Source: Paragorgia papillata
Taxonomy: Eukaryota > Cnidaria > Anthozoa > Scleralcyonacea > Coralliidae
NCBI GenBank assembly: GCA_035771165.1
Contig: JAWNZC010000234.1
Location: forward strand, 558,001-622,000
Direction of reading: 5' to 3'
Length of the DNA stretch: 64,000 nt
Shown one piece after another: positions 33,989-46,300 of this stretch. Each line of letters opens with the position of its first letter. The stretch's first letter is position 1. Under the pieces are notes generated by a model, which worked only from the letters and a program-made list of their open reading frames with translations, was not told where the DNA came from and made no database searches. Both the position numbers and the translations under genes were made by a program.

Positions 33989-35281
33989 TTATGTTGATGG
34001 GTATTCATATTTAGGACAAATGTATGCTTTAATTTGTTCTCCAGAACAAGATGGATCAATGAGATGAAGAGCCAAGTAATATTGAAGTTGGGTCAGTTCC
34101 ATCTGTCTGAGAATCAGTGGGATTGAATTGTTTGGAAGAAGGACTTCATAAGCATGGAGGTGGCTATTATATGACATTGTTTCCAGGGGGTGTACAAGCA
34201 ATACTGCATTGTTGACATCTCTCTCTCTGGTATGTATATTTGCTTTACTGCAGCAAAACATGGCCACTCTTCTACAACTTTAATCCACAGTATGCAGTCA
34301 ACTTTGTAGATTGTGCCATGAATAGAAATCCATTTTGATCTGAAATATATATAGTTGGCAGATATGACAGAATTAGTTTGCAGTGACACTATAAAAGATC
34401 AGGATACTAACATTATTTTACTAAATCTCACTTTGTTATACGCGACTCTCTTGTCATCCAGTTTATTTCTTTGTTAAAGCTCAAAGTGTCCAAGGTCACC
34501 AGCATGCACTGTTTTACCTAAAATGTAACATTCCATGTGTAAATAGAGATATGAGGCAACAAGTAGATTATGGTAAAGAAATGCTTAATTGTATACTGGT
34601 TCAATTTGACATTGTACTCCTCAACAGCAGTCTCAATCTGCTTCTACATCCTTGTAGAACAGTAAGTAAGTTTGTCAGAGCTTACAGTAAATTGGTTGAC
34701 ACGGCAGTTAAAATCGAATCAGTATATACTGTAGTTCAATGGTTAGATAATCAGATTAGTATTTAGAACTGACGTGTGTGTATTTGATCTCTTCAGGCAT
34801 CATGTTGAGATTTACTGGTACATTATGAGTTATATTAACCCTTTATAGCCCATTGAAGCGTGCCTTTAGAATTTTACTCTGGCTAATGCCAGACAATTTT
34901 GCTCATAAATGGAGTGATGACTGGGCTATAGAGGGTTAAGGGACTATCTTGGTTAACCCTTTACAGTATAGCCAGAGTGTGCCTTTATAGCCCGAATGTG
35001 CCTTAAGAATTACAGTGGTACTTTTTATGTAGTTATCTATTCAAAATATTATTATTAATTTACACTCTTTTTTCATACCAGGTCCAATCTCTATTCAAGT
35101 CTCCATGAAAGTTGATTCATTGCGTCCTGTTGACTGCAACTGATAACATATCCACTGCTGATGTCGCATTGAAAGTGTGTATGGAAGGTTTGTGTAGTTT
35201 CCAATTATTGTTGCTAACTTCTTAAAGTAGTGATGCTTTGCCTCATACCTCATGCACCATGATCTTACTAAAGGTCCCAAC
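33989..35281 (-). pseudogene. transposase-type gene of element 1, 3' exons, broken
   Basis: Two minus-strand blocks. 35281-35079: LGPLVRSWCMRYEAKHHYFK, NYTNLPYTLSMRHQQWICYQL, then a TGA at about 35096 before the donor. 34339-33989: SKWISIHGTIYKVDCILW, then after a frame change in a GA run near 34220, ETMSYNSHLHAYEVLLP, ending TAA. I recognise this layout (an RxE-KH block followed by an H-F/L-HAY block) from large uncharacterised zinc-finger proteins common in fish and cnidarian genomes. The E-rich block resembles the C-terminal region of CACTA transposases. N-terminal and catalytic parts are absent, so it is a remnant. Confidence 0.55.
34835..34939. mobile_element. 105-bp MITE, TTAA ends
   Basis: TTAACCCTTTATAGCCC at the left and GGGCTATAGAGGGTTAA at the right; lies in the intron between the two minus-strand blocks. 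A partial relative (TTAACCCTTTACAGTATAGCC) starts at about 34953. Confidence 0.65.
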
Positions 35282-35859
35282 CTACATGTAATAGAGTATA
35301 TTAAAAGTAAGTAGCCAGCCATTATTTTGTTATGAGGGAAAAAATCTAATTAAAGGATAAAGTACCACTGTAAAACAACATTTAACCCCCTACATCTTGA
35401 ACAATTATCCCCCTCCCAAAAAATAATTCAGGTTTGATGATACAGTATAAGAATTATGCCACTGCACATAATCGCTGGTATCCATTGACTATCGAATATA
35501 AAAATTATGCCAGGCATCGAGTACTGAATTTCTAGTGGTTTAAAACTGTGAAAATTAACAAATCAATTTTTTAAACCCCATAAAAATATTTCTAATTTCT
35601 GAAAAAGAACTGTTCTCCCCTGTACAAGTAAAGATATATTATCTCCCCTGGACAAGTAAAGATATATTATTTAAATAGCTGTACAGTAGGTTGGAATTGG
35701 TTAATTTATGGATTTGGTACATATAGGCCTGCAACAATTCTTATACTATAGTCTTCTGAGAAAAAAACATGCAACAATTCTAGATTTTCTCCAGCTTTTT
35801 AAAGGATAGCACAGTATAAACAGCTCATGTTCTACTATTATTATGTATAATTATGTACT

Positions 35860-36250
35860 CAGGGGCGCAACTAGGGGGGGGGGGGGGTTGCAACCCCTGC
35901 CCTTTTTAACCCCTGCCCTTTTTGTGAGACCTCTAATACTAGGTTAGACATTAGATAAACAGATAATTAATCGTGTTGTAGCACGCAATACAATTCTCCG
36001 CAATAATGCGAGACCAAAATAAACATTTCCGCAACTGAAAATACGAGAAAAGCGTCCTAAAAATGCAGGAAATGCCGTTTCAGAGACCTAAAATTCAAAA
36101 AATTTCCGGGGAGGCATGCCCCCGGACCCCCCTAGAATCTCTGCTTCCCACACCACTGCCTTCTAGTCCCAAATTGTTTAGAATACTGAACGACTTTGCC
36201 CTTTTTTTGCGTTCAACCCCTGCCCTCGAAATTTTCTAGTTGCGCCCCTG
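35860..36250. mobile_element. hAT-like MITE, 391 bp, 5-bp duplication
   Basis: Perfect 15-bp ends CAGGGGCGCAACTAG / CTAGTTGCGCCCCTG. GTACT lies directly outside both ends (35855-35859 and 36251-36255). Internal AACCCCTGCCCTTTTT is repeated. A 5-bp duplication fits the hAT5 subgroup rather than typical 8-bp hAT. Confidence 0.75.
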
Positions 36251-37220
36251 GTACTTACCTTAGCACGACACTTGGCATGTGTACCATATAGTGCATCTTT
36301 CGTGACTGTCAATTATCACCCTTTTATATAGTTATCCAATTTCGGTGCGCGTAATCTTCAAAGCTTTCGTCATGATATCCAGCCTCCTTTTATTGTATGC
36401 ACCAATCAGAGTGCATGTAAGGTTTTGGGGGCAAATGTGCAACAGCAGTTGTTGACCGTTCTCTTTGTCACTGGAAGCCTTCTGGTACAGACGCGTTGGA
36501 TACTTCTCATCAGAAAGCGTATATCAAAGAGATACTAAGGTAAACGCACCTAACTTGTTATATATTCTTTCCTGCGCACTATATTGTGTGGCGGTTCAAT
36601 CGCCTATTATACACGACAGTGGTCATTGCCAACTAGACGCGCAAGACGAAAAACGATCATTAACAATACTCGCCTTATATTATGTATATTATTATGCGTT
36701 CTTGTTGCTCTATTTAAACTGTTACTATGTACAAACTGAAAGGATAAGAGTAAACTGTTGAAAATGCCATCATGGACATCGTTTCAATTCCTATAAGCCT
36801 TAAGGCATGCGAACACGGAACGCGTGCTTGCCGACATCATGTCTGTTGAGTAGTTTTGTTTTATCATATTTCGGACGTTTGAAAATGCTTGTGGGAGATT
36901 AGATTTGGACAGATTTAGATGAGAGTCAGTACAAGAATCAGTCTGTGTGATTTTTATGTCGATTTACGAATTATTACTATGGACACATGCCTAATGCAGT
37001 ATTAAATGCATCGTAAATTATGTAAATTGCGTATTTGCGTGTGGTATTAAAATGCGTATGGAACAGTAATTCTCCTCGCATTTGTTTAATTCGGTTAGTA
37101 TTTTATCGCCGGACGCCGTTAGTATTTTAATATGGTTTATCTGAGAGCTAATCATAATGATTAATACTGTATTTTTGAATATTATAGCACTACTTGACCT
37201 AATAATCAAAATTATACAGA
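36251..37220. other. divergent promoter region of element 1
   Basis: Lies between the minus-strand gene remnant and the plus-strand gene, with no domain-bearing frame. The missing 5' exons of the minus gene would be expected here but I cannot see them. Confidence 0.4.
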
Positions 37221-37254
37221 ATGGAGAACTTTGTAAAGCAGACACTTTTGTCTA

Positions 37255-40200
37255 ATGGAGTTTCCAACGAAACTTGCTATTCTTGAAGATCAACAGGTAA
37301 CAAAACAATCTATATTGAAAATACCTGTAAAGTCCCGGTTATGAGCCCCCTGTTATAATCCCCGGTTATACTGTAGGCCCACCAATCTGCTAATGTAATT
37401 GCCCACCCGGTTATATTAAGCCCACCAAATACAAGTCATTGTAATTTTGTTTTATTTAATACTATCATTGGTTGGTAAAATAAAGTGAAGACATTTTTCA
37501 TAAAAGTCATTTCCTCTGAATCCCAAACACTTTTTTCCTGCTGGTTATATTAGCCCCCCCACATATATGCCCCCTGTTGGTCTATTATAAGCCCACCAAA
37601 ACCCCTTACGAATGAGTATAAGCCCTGCATGCAAGGCTTTATATAACCAGGTTTTTATGGTTGGTTGCGTCTTACCATGTTTATACCATGTTTATATCAG
37701 GCTATGCAAACATGGTTGTGATGTTGCAACATATTTCTTAGTCTGTGTTTATATAACCTGATGCAAAACTTGAGTGAGTTTGGGTGAACTTGAAATTACT
37801 TATGTAACCCATGTCAAATTATTTATTTATCAATAGGCGAAATGGGGGCAGCTGATATTTTATTTTGACGGTTTGATTAATTTTCTGCCTTGAGACATAG
37901 GTCATAACTCTTAATTTTGTCTCAATAGCTTGTAGATGTTCCTACTATTTTGGAGGTAGACATTCCCATTTTAATTGCTTGTGGGATTAAAGTTGGTCAA
38001 GGGATAAAGGTCAAAACTCTTTGCAAGAATTTGCCTAATCAAAGTCAAAGTGTGAACCTAACTACAAAGACACACCAGGTATAATAAATTTAGACTATAA
38101 TAGGTAGATGTTCTAGCTATCCTTGCGTATTGATTGTGCTTCGCCAAAATTTTTACTGCACTTTGGGACTTATCTCAACCGTTGAATTAAAAAAAAATTG
38201 TTATTCTAAGCCATATGTTGAACTTGAATTGGAGTTGAAATAAACTCTCCAAGTGCTGGAGTTTTGAGTTGGCACGACTTGAAACAGAACGTTGAGGCGG
38301 CCCGCCTTGCGATTGGAGAAATTTCAATGTCCTTTATATCATGAAGTTTGTTGCTGTGCTGGAGTTTTGAGTTGGCACGACTTGAGACAGAACGTTGAGG
38401 CGGCACGCCTTGCGAAGGTGACAAACTTCATTATATAGTATCACTTTAATTTATTGCTTTTCCAATATGTATTTTCATATACATTTATTTTAAAAAAATG
38501 TGTGAGGATATCTCCCAAAGTGCATAAGAATTTATATGCGTAAAATGTCATGAAGATTCACATAGAGAATTGTTATACATAACTAACAAGAATAGTTATA
38601 CAACTACATGTAACGGCGGCTTTGCTGTTGCATGTGTGTGATTGTGAAACTGCCCATATGGATTACAATAGTGAATAGGACATAATCTATATGATATAAT
38701 CACTATCACTATTGTATTTGGAAAAATATATAAATATTAAGTTCCTATATTCTGATAGAAGTCGATTCCTTGAGTTTTATGAGAAGCATATTACAGCATA
38801 AAGTGTTTATGAAACGAAAATTTACCCCAGATCCTTATGTCATGGTTTGAAATATTCAGGCTGTGCACAGTGCCACTGTCTATTAGTTTCCTTGCTTTTA
38901 AAGTTTTTAAATTTGCATACATGTCTCAAACAAACTGTTATTATCTGAAATGGGAAGCAGGGAAACAAAAAAAAGGTGTTCCTTTGTTGTTTTAATTAAG
39001 TGTTCTTTCACATAAGACAAATTAATTTTTGTTTCTTGGGCATTTTAAGATTATTCTGCATAATTTTGTGTTTTGCTAAAGTGACATGCTAGTAGGCCTA
39101 TTCCGTAGACGTAGTGGCATAAAGTGCAATAACTTACAAAGGAAATGAGATAAAACAATGTGATAAAAACTTGAGATAATTTTCTTATCATAAACATTAT
39201 ATTAGCCTTGATCTTGCGTATATAATTTAGGATGAGAATCAGATTCCTTCTACATTTCTGGTGGACGTTGATGAATGTAACTTAATCGATCCTTGTATCT
39301 CAAACGACATAGTATATGCAACACCTAAGCAAGAAAGTTGCAGTCCAACATCTTCGTTACAATCTTCCTCAAGCTCAAAGACTCCCTCGCCATTTGTTTT
39401 CGAAGAGAAAACTAACCGAAATGTTTTCTCAAACTTCAAGCTTTCTGAATTAAAGGTTGGTATGCTGTTGTGGTGAAATAGTGAAGTACACATGTGTAGA
39501 AACTTATACTTATTTGGAGGTCTGTTAGCAAATCAACACTAGTAAGTTGTTTTATCAGGTTGAGCATGACATGTAAACTGAATCTCTAATTTTAACCTTC
39601 CTGTGCAATATTCAATATACAGCCGTCCACAATTATTGGCATAGTGCCATGCAGCTACAATCGACCAAGCGTTGTTAATTTATCTATTTTTTTCTTTTAT
39701 TTAACACTTCTGAAGATGCTGTTTGTGTTCAGCAAGGGCGGACATAAGCAGTGTTTTCACTTAATTTATCTATTTTTTTACTCTCAATCATCCTTTTTAC
39801 ACCCCCTCCTTTTTTTGATCATCGACGGTGAGAATTGCAAATGTCTTTCGCATCTCATTATTGATTTGTTATTGTTATTTTGCTCTGATTGGCTAATTTT
39901 TTCTTATCTCATTATTAATTTGTTATTGTCAATTTTATCTGATTGGCTAATTTTTGATCACATGATTATCTTTCTTATATAAGCTCGTTGTTTGTTTACA
40001 CTCTTCACGTTTCTCTCTGATGAAGGGCCTTCACTCGAAACGTTAGACTCCTACGTTCTCTGTTTCGGTAGTAATAATGTCTAACCTAAACTATATTTTT
40101 CGATTGTTGTTTCAACACTGCCTACGCAGCACGCTACTTTTATTTCACTACTTTTAAATTGATTGCTTCCCTAGTCGCATTACGTTAACACACATATTTC

Positions 40201-41806
40201 TGGATATTTTATAGTTTTTGAAACGACATGTGCAGTTATCCTTCTTCCAACCCTTTTGAAAGGCAGAGGAACAAAGTCCTCGGAAGAGCTTGCAGACTCA
40301 ACAATGGAAGTTCTGAATGTAAGTGTTTTTTAAGAAATATATCTGCATGAAAAAAAATCAACAACATATATCCTGAGGTCGATGTATATAACAGACTTAT
40401 ACCTTGATTGAAGGAGGTTTTATAAAAATCATCGATTATTGGATGTGGGAGATTATTTTCTCTCTCTCTCTTGCTTATTATGGGCAAGGTCCTTGATAAA
40501 TGGGGGTGTTGGTATAATAAATTGGAAGTGAAGCTCACATGTACAGAGATTTGACTTGCTTGACTTGCTAGGCTGGCTACCCGAGCCAGCTTGGTTAACA
40601 GTTTACATGGGCAAATTTCAGCCTGGACAACCAGCACCTTGTTTGACTTGTCACGTGAGATCCCGAGCTGCCCTGGTTCATATAACAGACCATTAGAGGC
40701 TCGCAACGAGTATGCATGAGTGCATGTGTACACCAGTATATCTGAAAAAACTTTAAACTGATATAGACAATATCAAGAAACAACTTCTACTGACGAATCT
40801 CACTAGCATGGTAAAGTAAAATATTTAATGCTGCAACTATAAAAATAGATTTCAGCAACTTTTAAAATTACCATATTAACCAAAATTATGTATTCATGTC
40901 CTCTGTGTTTGCAGTGACTGCTGTAAAAAGCAACAATAATTCAACTTTGGATGGTTGATTTACTTTAATTATATATGGTAGTAAATTCAATACCATTGAC
41001 AAATCAGCCAATAACTTTCCAATGACTTGGAGAGTTGTTGGCCGACGATGTGCGGAAACTGTTTTAGATCACACTTGACTACTAGTCATGTTCAACAGAC
41101 TACCAAATTTGTTTTGCAATTATATCGTTCTCTTCAATATCAAATTTGCTAGTTACATCACCATTTGTAAGCACGTAGCCACTATGCTTATCGAATGTGT
41201 TTAGTCCATCCGTCCATAAAATGTTAGGTTGTACTTTATTTCATGATGCCACGCAAAGTTTCTGTAGAAGAGACTAGGACAAATCAGTAGCAGAAAGACA
41301 TGCTGAAGAACTCAGCTCTTACGATGGGTTTTGATTCATTTTGAAATATATAAAGCGCAGATACATGTACGCCCAAGCGTACTTATTTTTAACTGATAAA
41401 CCTAGTTTTCTAAATATAAAGTGTTTCTCCTTCGAAGATAATCATGAATTTTAGTAATTATCAATATACTATTTAATTTCGTTTAAAGGATGACCTGGAT
41501 GAAGGATCAGAGTTGGTGGAGGCATCAACATTTCCCAGACTGGTTGTTTTAGCAGCGGAGGAATTGTGCAAAATAGATGTGGTATCCCTTTGTGTTGAAG
41601 GAGAGAAGTTGTGCGATGCACCTGCCATGGCATTAGACACCTCGTTGTTATTGTTGCACGCAAGTTATTATGTGTTTAACATTGCCTACCCCGCCAAATG
41701 GAAGGACACGTTTATTTTTATAGACTGTGTGTTGTTGGGTATCAAAGAAGCAGCAGTTAAAAGGATAGGGTTGCAAAAATTTGTATCAGGATTACACAAA
41801 CTTTAA
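37255..41806 (+). CDS. accessory gene of CACTA-like element 1, five exons
   Basis: Exons 37255-37296, 37929-38078, 39231-39459, 40236-40318 and 41489-41806 join in frame (phases 0, 0, 1, 0) to 273 aa. An alternative start at 37221 gives a better N-terminus (MENFVKQTLLSNGVS) but needs one frame change before 37280. Exons 1-2 (ILEDQQ, EVDIPILIACGIKVGQGIKV) look like the second half of a SAM domain. Exon 3 is Ser-rich. Exons 4-5 (ILLPTLLKGRGTKSSEE, FPRLVVLAAEELCKIDVVSL, LLHASYYVFNIAYP, FIFIDCVLLG) have a weak counterpart at 56900-57267 in element 2, including the HYVLDIQY/DCVL part. Function unknown; position matches the second gene of CACTA elements. Confidence 0.6.
37318..37660. repeat. decayed inverted-repeat element in intron 1
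   Basis: CCTGTAAAGTCCCGGTTAT at the left pairs loosely with ATAACCAGGTTTTTATGG at the right; between them AAGCCCACCAAA and GGTTATATTA motifs recur. Confidence 0.45.
38246..38415. repeat. two-copy direct repeat, ~105-bp spacing
   Basis: TGCTGGAGTTTTGAGTTGGC ... CCGCCTTGCGA occurs at about 38256 and 38358 with few changes. It lies in intron 2 of the accessory gene. Confidence 0.7.
38797..39050. mobile_element. diverged relative of the TTAA palindromic MITE
   Basis: Starts AAAGTGTTTATGAAACGAAAA as in 12101-12575, and keeps GTTTCCTTGC and the right-hand ATAAGACAAATT part. No clean ends. Confidence 0.5.
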
Positions 41807-42194
41807 ACTATACGCGTATTATTTAACAATTAAAAAATTAACAAGTAATAATATATGTTGCTTAATAATTACTTGGCGTTTTATTCTATGATGTTGTTTG
41901 CGATTCTGACCATTCCAAAGTTATAATCAAATTGGTTACTATAGAATAGAAGTATATATACGCACGCTGCATGGCGCGAATTTAATCGAGTTTAATCGAG
42001 TTTAAAAAATCGCAAAACGAAATGTAACATAAACATCTCCATAAAGTAACATAATACCGTGTTGATTATTCACTGAACGAAAATTGCCCTGGTCGTTTAG
42101 TGGCATTCTCATGTTCACAACATTATTTAATACCAAACTGAAGGTAATTTGTTTCATTGGTCTGATTATAATAAATAGAGCACAGCTATTTTTT

Positions 42195-42458
42195 ACCCAT
42201 CAAAAATTTACCCTCCACTGAGTGGAAATTTTTCCCCGTACGTAGGAGTAATTTTTACTCCCCTTTAAATTTTACCCCTCATAAGAGGGGGATTCTGAGG
42301 ACAAAACTTTTACCCTTAAATTAGGGGTAAAAATTACCCTTTATCCTTAGGGGTAATTTTTACCCCCTCTAGACTTCTACCCTCATAAGAGGGGGATTCT
42401 GAAGACAAAAGTTTACCCCTAAATTTGGGGTAATTTTTGCTCTCCTAAGTTTACTGTG
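42195..42458 (-). repeat. right subterminal repeat region of element 1
   Basis: Complement of the left region: TTTACCC and GGGGTAATTTTT motifs. A ~104-bp block containing CATAAGAGGGGGATTCTGA is present twice (near 42280 and 42384). Confidence 0.65.
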
Positions 42459-42715
42459 TAGTGTAGTGTCTAAATTTGGGGTAATTTTTGCTCTCCTAAG
42501 TTTACTGTGTAGTGTAGTGTAGTGTAGTGTAGTGTAGTGTAGTGTAGTGTAGTGTAGTGTAGTGTAGTGTAGTGTAGTGTAGTGTAGTGTAGTGTAGTGT
42601 AGTGTAGTGTAGTGTAGTGTAGTGTAGTGTAGTGTAGTGTAGTGTAGTGTAGTGTAGTGTAGTGTAGTGTAGTGTAGTGTAGTGTAGTGTAGTGTAGTGT
42701 AGTGTAGTGTAGTGT
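42459..42715. repeat. pentanucleotide array 3, with duplicated transposon end
   Basis: TAGTG units. At 42470-42509 the last ~40 bases of element 1 reappear, because a 51-bp unit (42419-42469) made of the transposon end plus two array repeats is duplicated as 42470-42520. Pure TAGTG follows to 42715. Confidence 0.92.
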
Positions 42716-43374
42716 GGCCTATCTGTAGTTCGTGATTTTGTTCAAGTATTATTTCTCCGTGTCACGATTATTTGGTGAGCCAAAATTTCACTGTTCGTTT
42801 GGTTTTGGTATTCCTATCCTGTTGTACAAGTTTCACTTCTGTTGGTGTAATCAATTTTGAATTATTTATCATTTCGTGTTTGACCGTTGGAGTTGTTTTG
42901 TCTCACTTGACGTCTCGTAGCAACAGTTATATTTGAATTTTCTCCGTCAATCCTGACTCCGCAGTTTGGTTATTCCTGTGGTTATTCATACCAGTTTTGT
43001 TGTCATCGTCCCATTCTTTTATCGGTTCTATTTTGGTTGATGCTCGTCTTATATATTTCGAATTTTACTCAAGTTTATATCGTGCCGTATAACCTTCAAA
43101 TATTTATCAAGATCGTCTGTCTCCTTCAGATTTCGCTATATATATATTTACCTCGTAATATTCGCTTGGTTTTCATCAAATGTTCTTCTTACTGCTATTT
43201 TGGAATCGCTTAACATTTCTACAACTACTGTCGGATTTTGGTTTATTTTAGTACAATAAATTAGCTTTTGTTGCATTTTTTATTTGATTCTTATTAGACT
43301 TGCATCACGGGTTTTCCCCGTGCGAAGTATCAAATTTCCTATGTTATTTTCTTGAGTATTTTGCTGATTACGTC
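42716..43374 (+). promoter_or_regulatory. 5' untranslated region of R2-like copy B
   Basis: About 660 bases before the preferred ATG. Similar to 63795-64000 in the last copy. R2 elements usually start with a self-cleaving ribozyme; I could not judge a fold by eye. Confidence 0.6.
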
Positions 43375-46300
43375 ATGTCGTCTCCACGAACTATTCAATC
43401 ATTTATTTGTCCTGACTGCAATTTTTCATCGTGTTCACAAGCTGGCCTTTGCATTCATCGTACTAAAACTCACAAAATTACTGACAGCTCTATTAAATCG
43501 GTCTCCGTAGTGAGATCATACCCTGAAGGAAAGAATTTTATTTGCTGTCTTTGCGGAAATACCCTCGTCAATTTTCCAAACTTTAAACGTCATTTTAAAA
43601 ACATTCATCCTGATACTCTTCTTTTGGCATCTGCTCATTGCTCAATATGTGATATGGATTTTTCTAATGCGCAAGCTGTTAGTGTTCATTGCCAACGTTC
43701 ACATGGTATTTCAAAAAATAATCCACATGTTCAATATCCTCAAAGTCCGACTCCAATAATGTCTCAGATTACCGCTGACCATAATGTTACATCTGGTGTT
43801 GCTCCCCGCCATTCAACCAGACCTGTTCGTAAAAAACGTTCTTCCAAACAACGATCTTCGTTCTGTTCAGACCAATCCTTGCCATCCTCTGTCCAACAAC
43901 CGTCAAATCCACTTGTTGATCCTATCTTGGTCCCAAACCAGTCATCTTCATCACCAGAACTCCATGATTCGTGTTCTCGCCACTTATTCCATTCTCCTAT
44001 CAATCCCGTTATAGATTCAACCCATCATATACTTCATGTCTCCAATTTGGTCTCCTCTCCTTCCACACAACAACCAACATCACCCGATCCTGAGTCGGAT
44101 CCTGCCCTTTCATCAACTACTCCGCTTACCACTTTCCTCAATAAATCAATTGAATGCTCTCCTCCCACCATCATTCAGCATCAGACTTCCTCCGCCAATT
44201 CTCAACAAACATTGGATTGTCTCAGTTCTTTGCTTGGTATTAACAAACCTTTTTCATCACCCCGAACTGAACAAGCCTCAAACTCCTTATCGCGTTTCAT
44301 TCGTGAATGCAATAATATTCTTCCTTCTGTTCCTCAACGAGCTCCCAAAACAGTTGGTTTACCTTCTTCGCCTATTTCTTCATCAAAAGTCTCTTTAACT
44401 GTTGTTAACGATTCATCCCGATCCTCGCCTCCTGCACCTAGTCCTTCTCCTAGACGTTACCAAAGACCAACAACTGCTGGATTATTTTCTCCCTGGTCAT
44501 CTCCACACCCTCCTCGTCGTTCACCCAACGTTGCCCAACCAGATGTCGATGACCTAATTAATCCGACTTTACATTCTTCTGCTGAGATACCTACTCCTCC
44601 TTCCTCATCATCGCACCCCACTCCGCCATCTTCCTTTACTTCTGACAACGATGGAAATCCTTCGACAAATACCTGTTCAACTTCTGAGTCGCGATCTTCT
44701 CCTGTTAATGATTCTTCTTCTCCTAACATGCATGATGATGATTTCACACAATCTCAAAATTCACCATCGTCCATTCCTTCAGAATCACGCTTGAAGAGAA
44801 TTGCTTTTCGTGAAAAATGGACAACTGTCTTTTCCGGGGACATTCCGTGGTCGGACTTTTGCACCCTCTGCGATGAATTTGCCGTTGAATCTCGATCTCT
44901 CGCTTTAGAAATCGCTGCAGAATCTTCATCTTCTTTTCGTCGCCCAAAACCTCTTCCTCGTCGTGATAGTCCATCTGGCCGCCGTCCTGCTTTCCGTCAT
45001 CGACCGCTTTTATCTAATCCCGCCGAAGCACAACGCATTCAAACGTTATATCGTCACTCTAAGAAAAGAGCTGCTCGGAAAATCCTCTCTCCTAACAGTC
45101 CTTTCTTCACTGGATCAACAGATAAAGCAGAATCATTCTTTAGAAATACATTTTCCTTTCGTCAATGTGACACTACATCCCTTCAAGACAAATTAAAAGA
45201 CCTCGTTACACCTGCTCCGAGCGACGACTTCCTCTTTTCACCTCCTTCCTCTGATGAAATCCGTCGAAAACTCTTCTCTGCCGCCAATACCTCTCCTGGG
45301 CCTGATCGCGTCGAATATCGTCACTTGAAAAGCATTGACCCATCGTGCTCTATCCTTTCTCTCCTTTTCCAACACTGTTTCAAGCAACGTGATGTTCCTC
45401 CAGCCTGGAAGTCTGCGACTACGGTGCTCATCTATAAGAAAGGCAGCACAGATGATCCTTCTAACTTTAGACCCATCGCCTTAATGTCGTGTCTCTACAA
45501 GTTAGTTATGGGAGTTATCGCCAAACGACTAACATCATGGGCCATTGATCACGATCTTTTATCCAAAGAACAGAAGAGTGCTCGTCCCAGTGAAGGTTGT
45601 TATGAACACACCTTTCTCCTCCAGTCCATCGTAGGTGACGCCCGACGTAATCGGAAAAATGTTTTTGTCGCTTGGCTTGATCTTCGCAATGCTTTTGGAA
45701 GTATCCCTCATTCTGCTATTACCACCACCCTTTCCCATATTGGAGTACCACAACCACTAATTGAAATGATCACCAATTCTTATTCTGCAGCCACAACCAA
45801 AATACGTACCCCCACCAGTTTGACCTCAGATATACCAGTTTTATCAGGTGTCAAGCAAGGTTGTCCGTTAAGCCCAATCATTTTCAATTTAACCATCGAC
45901 ATCATTTTACGAGCGATTAAACAAAAAGCTTCAGACATTGGTCCTGCTAAACTTCATGGTATACCTGTCTCTGTCTTTGCTTATGCTGATGATCTTGTCA
46001 TAATCTCCAGAAATAAAGACCGACTCCAGAAACTCTTAGATGCTGCTTCTTCGACTGCGACAACCCTTGGTTTATCCTTCAGACCTGATAAATGCGCCTC
46101 TATCAGCCTCACCTGTTCCAGATCTAATCATTCTGAATCTTCTTTTGAACTTAATGAATTCATCGTCCAGAATAATTCCATTCCTCCACTTGATCGTGAA
46201 CATCCTTACAGATACCTTGGTGTTCCTATTGGCTTAATCCATGACCCAGATAACATTTCTGACTTGGTTCAAAACCTTTCACGTGATTTGGACAACATTA

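Larger units (their letters stand above)
32914..42458. mobile_element. CACTA-like DNA transposon 1, 9.5 kb
   Basis: Left end CACAGTAAATTTAGGAGAG; right end is the complement (CTCCTAAGTTTACTGTG), about 25 matching bases. It lies between two TAGTG arrays with TA on both sides. Subterminal regions are full of GGGGTAA/TTTACCCC motifs, as in CACTA (EnSpm) elements. It carries a minus-strand gene (exons kept at 35281-33989) and a divergent plus-strand gene (37255-41806). CACTA usually gives 3-bp duplications; here only TA can be shown, so superfamily assignment rests on the ends, subterminal repeats and likeness to element 2. Confidence 0.72.

Noticed and set aside
38206..38424. 72-codon minus frame over the two-copy repeat
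   Set aside because: Explained by the direct duplication in an intron; no homology seen.
44457..44974. Minus-strand frames inside R2-like copy B (and similar ones in A and D)
   Set aside because: Shadows of the Ser/Pro-rich plus-strand coding region; no domains.
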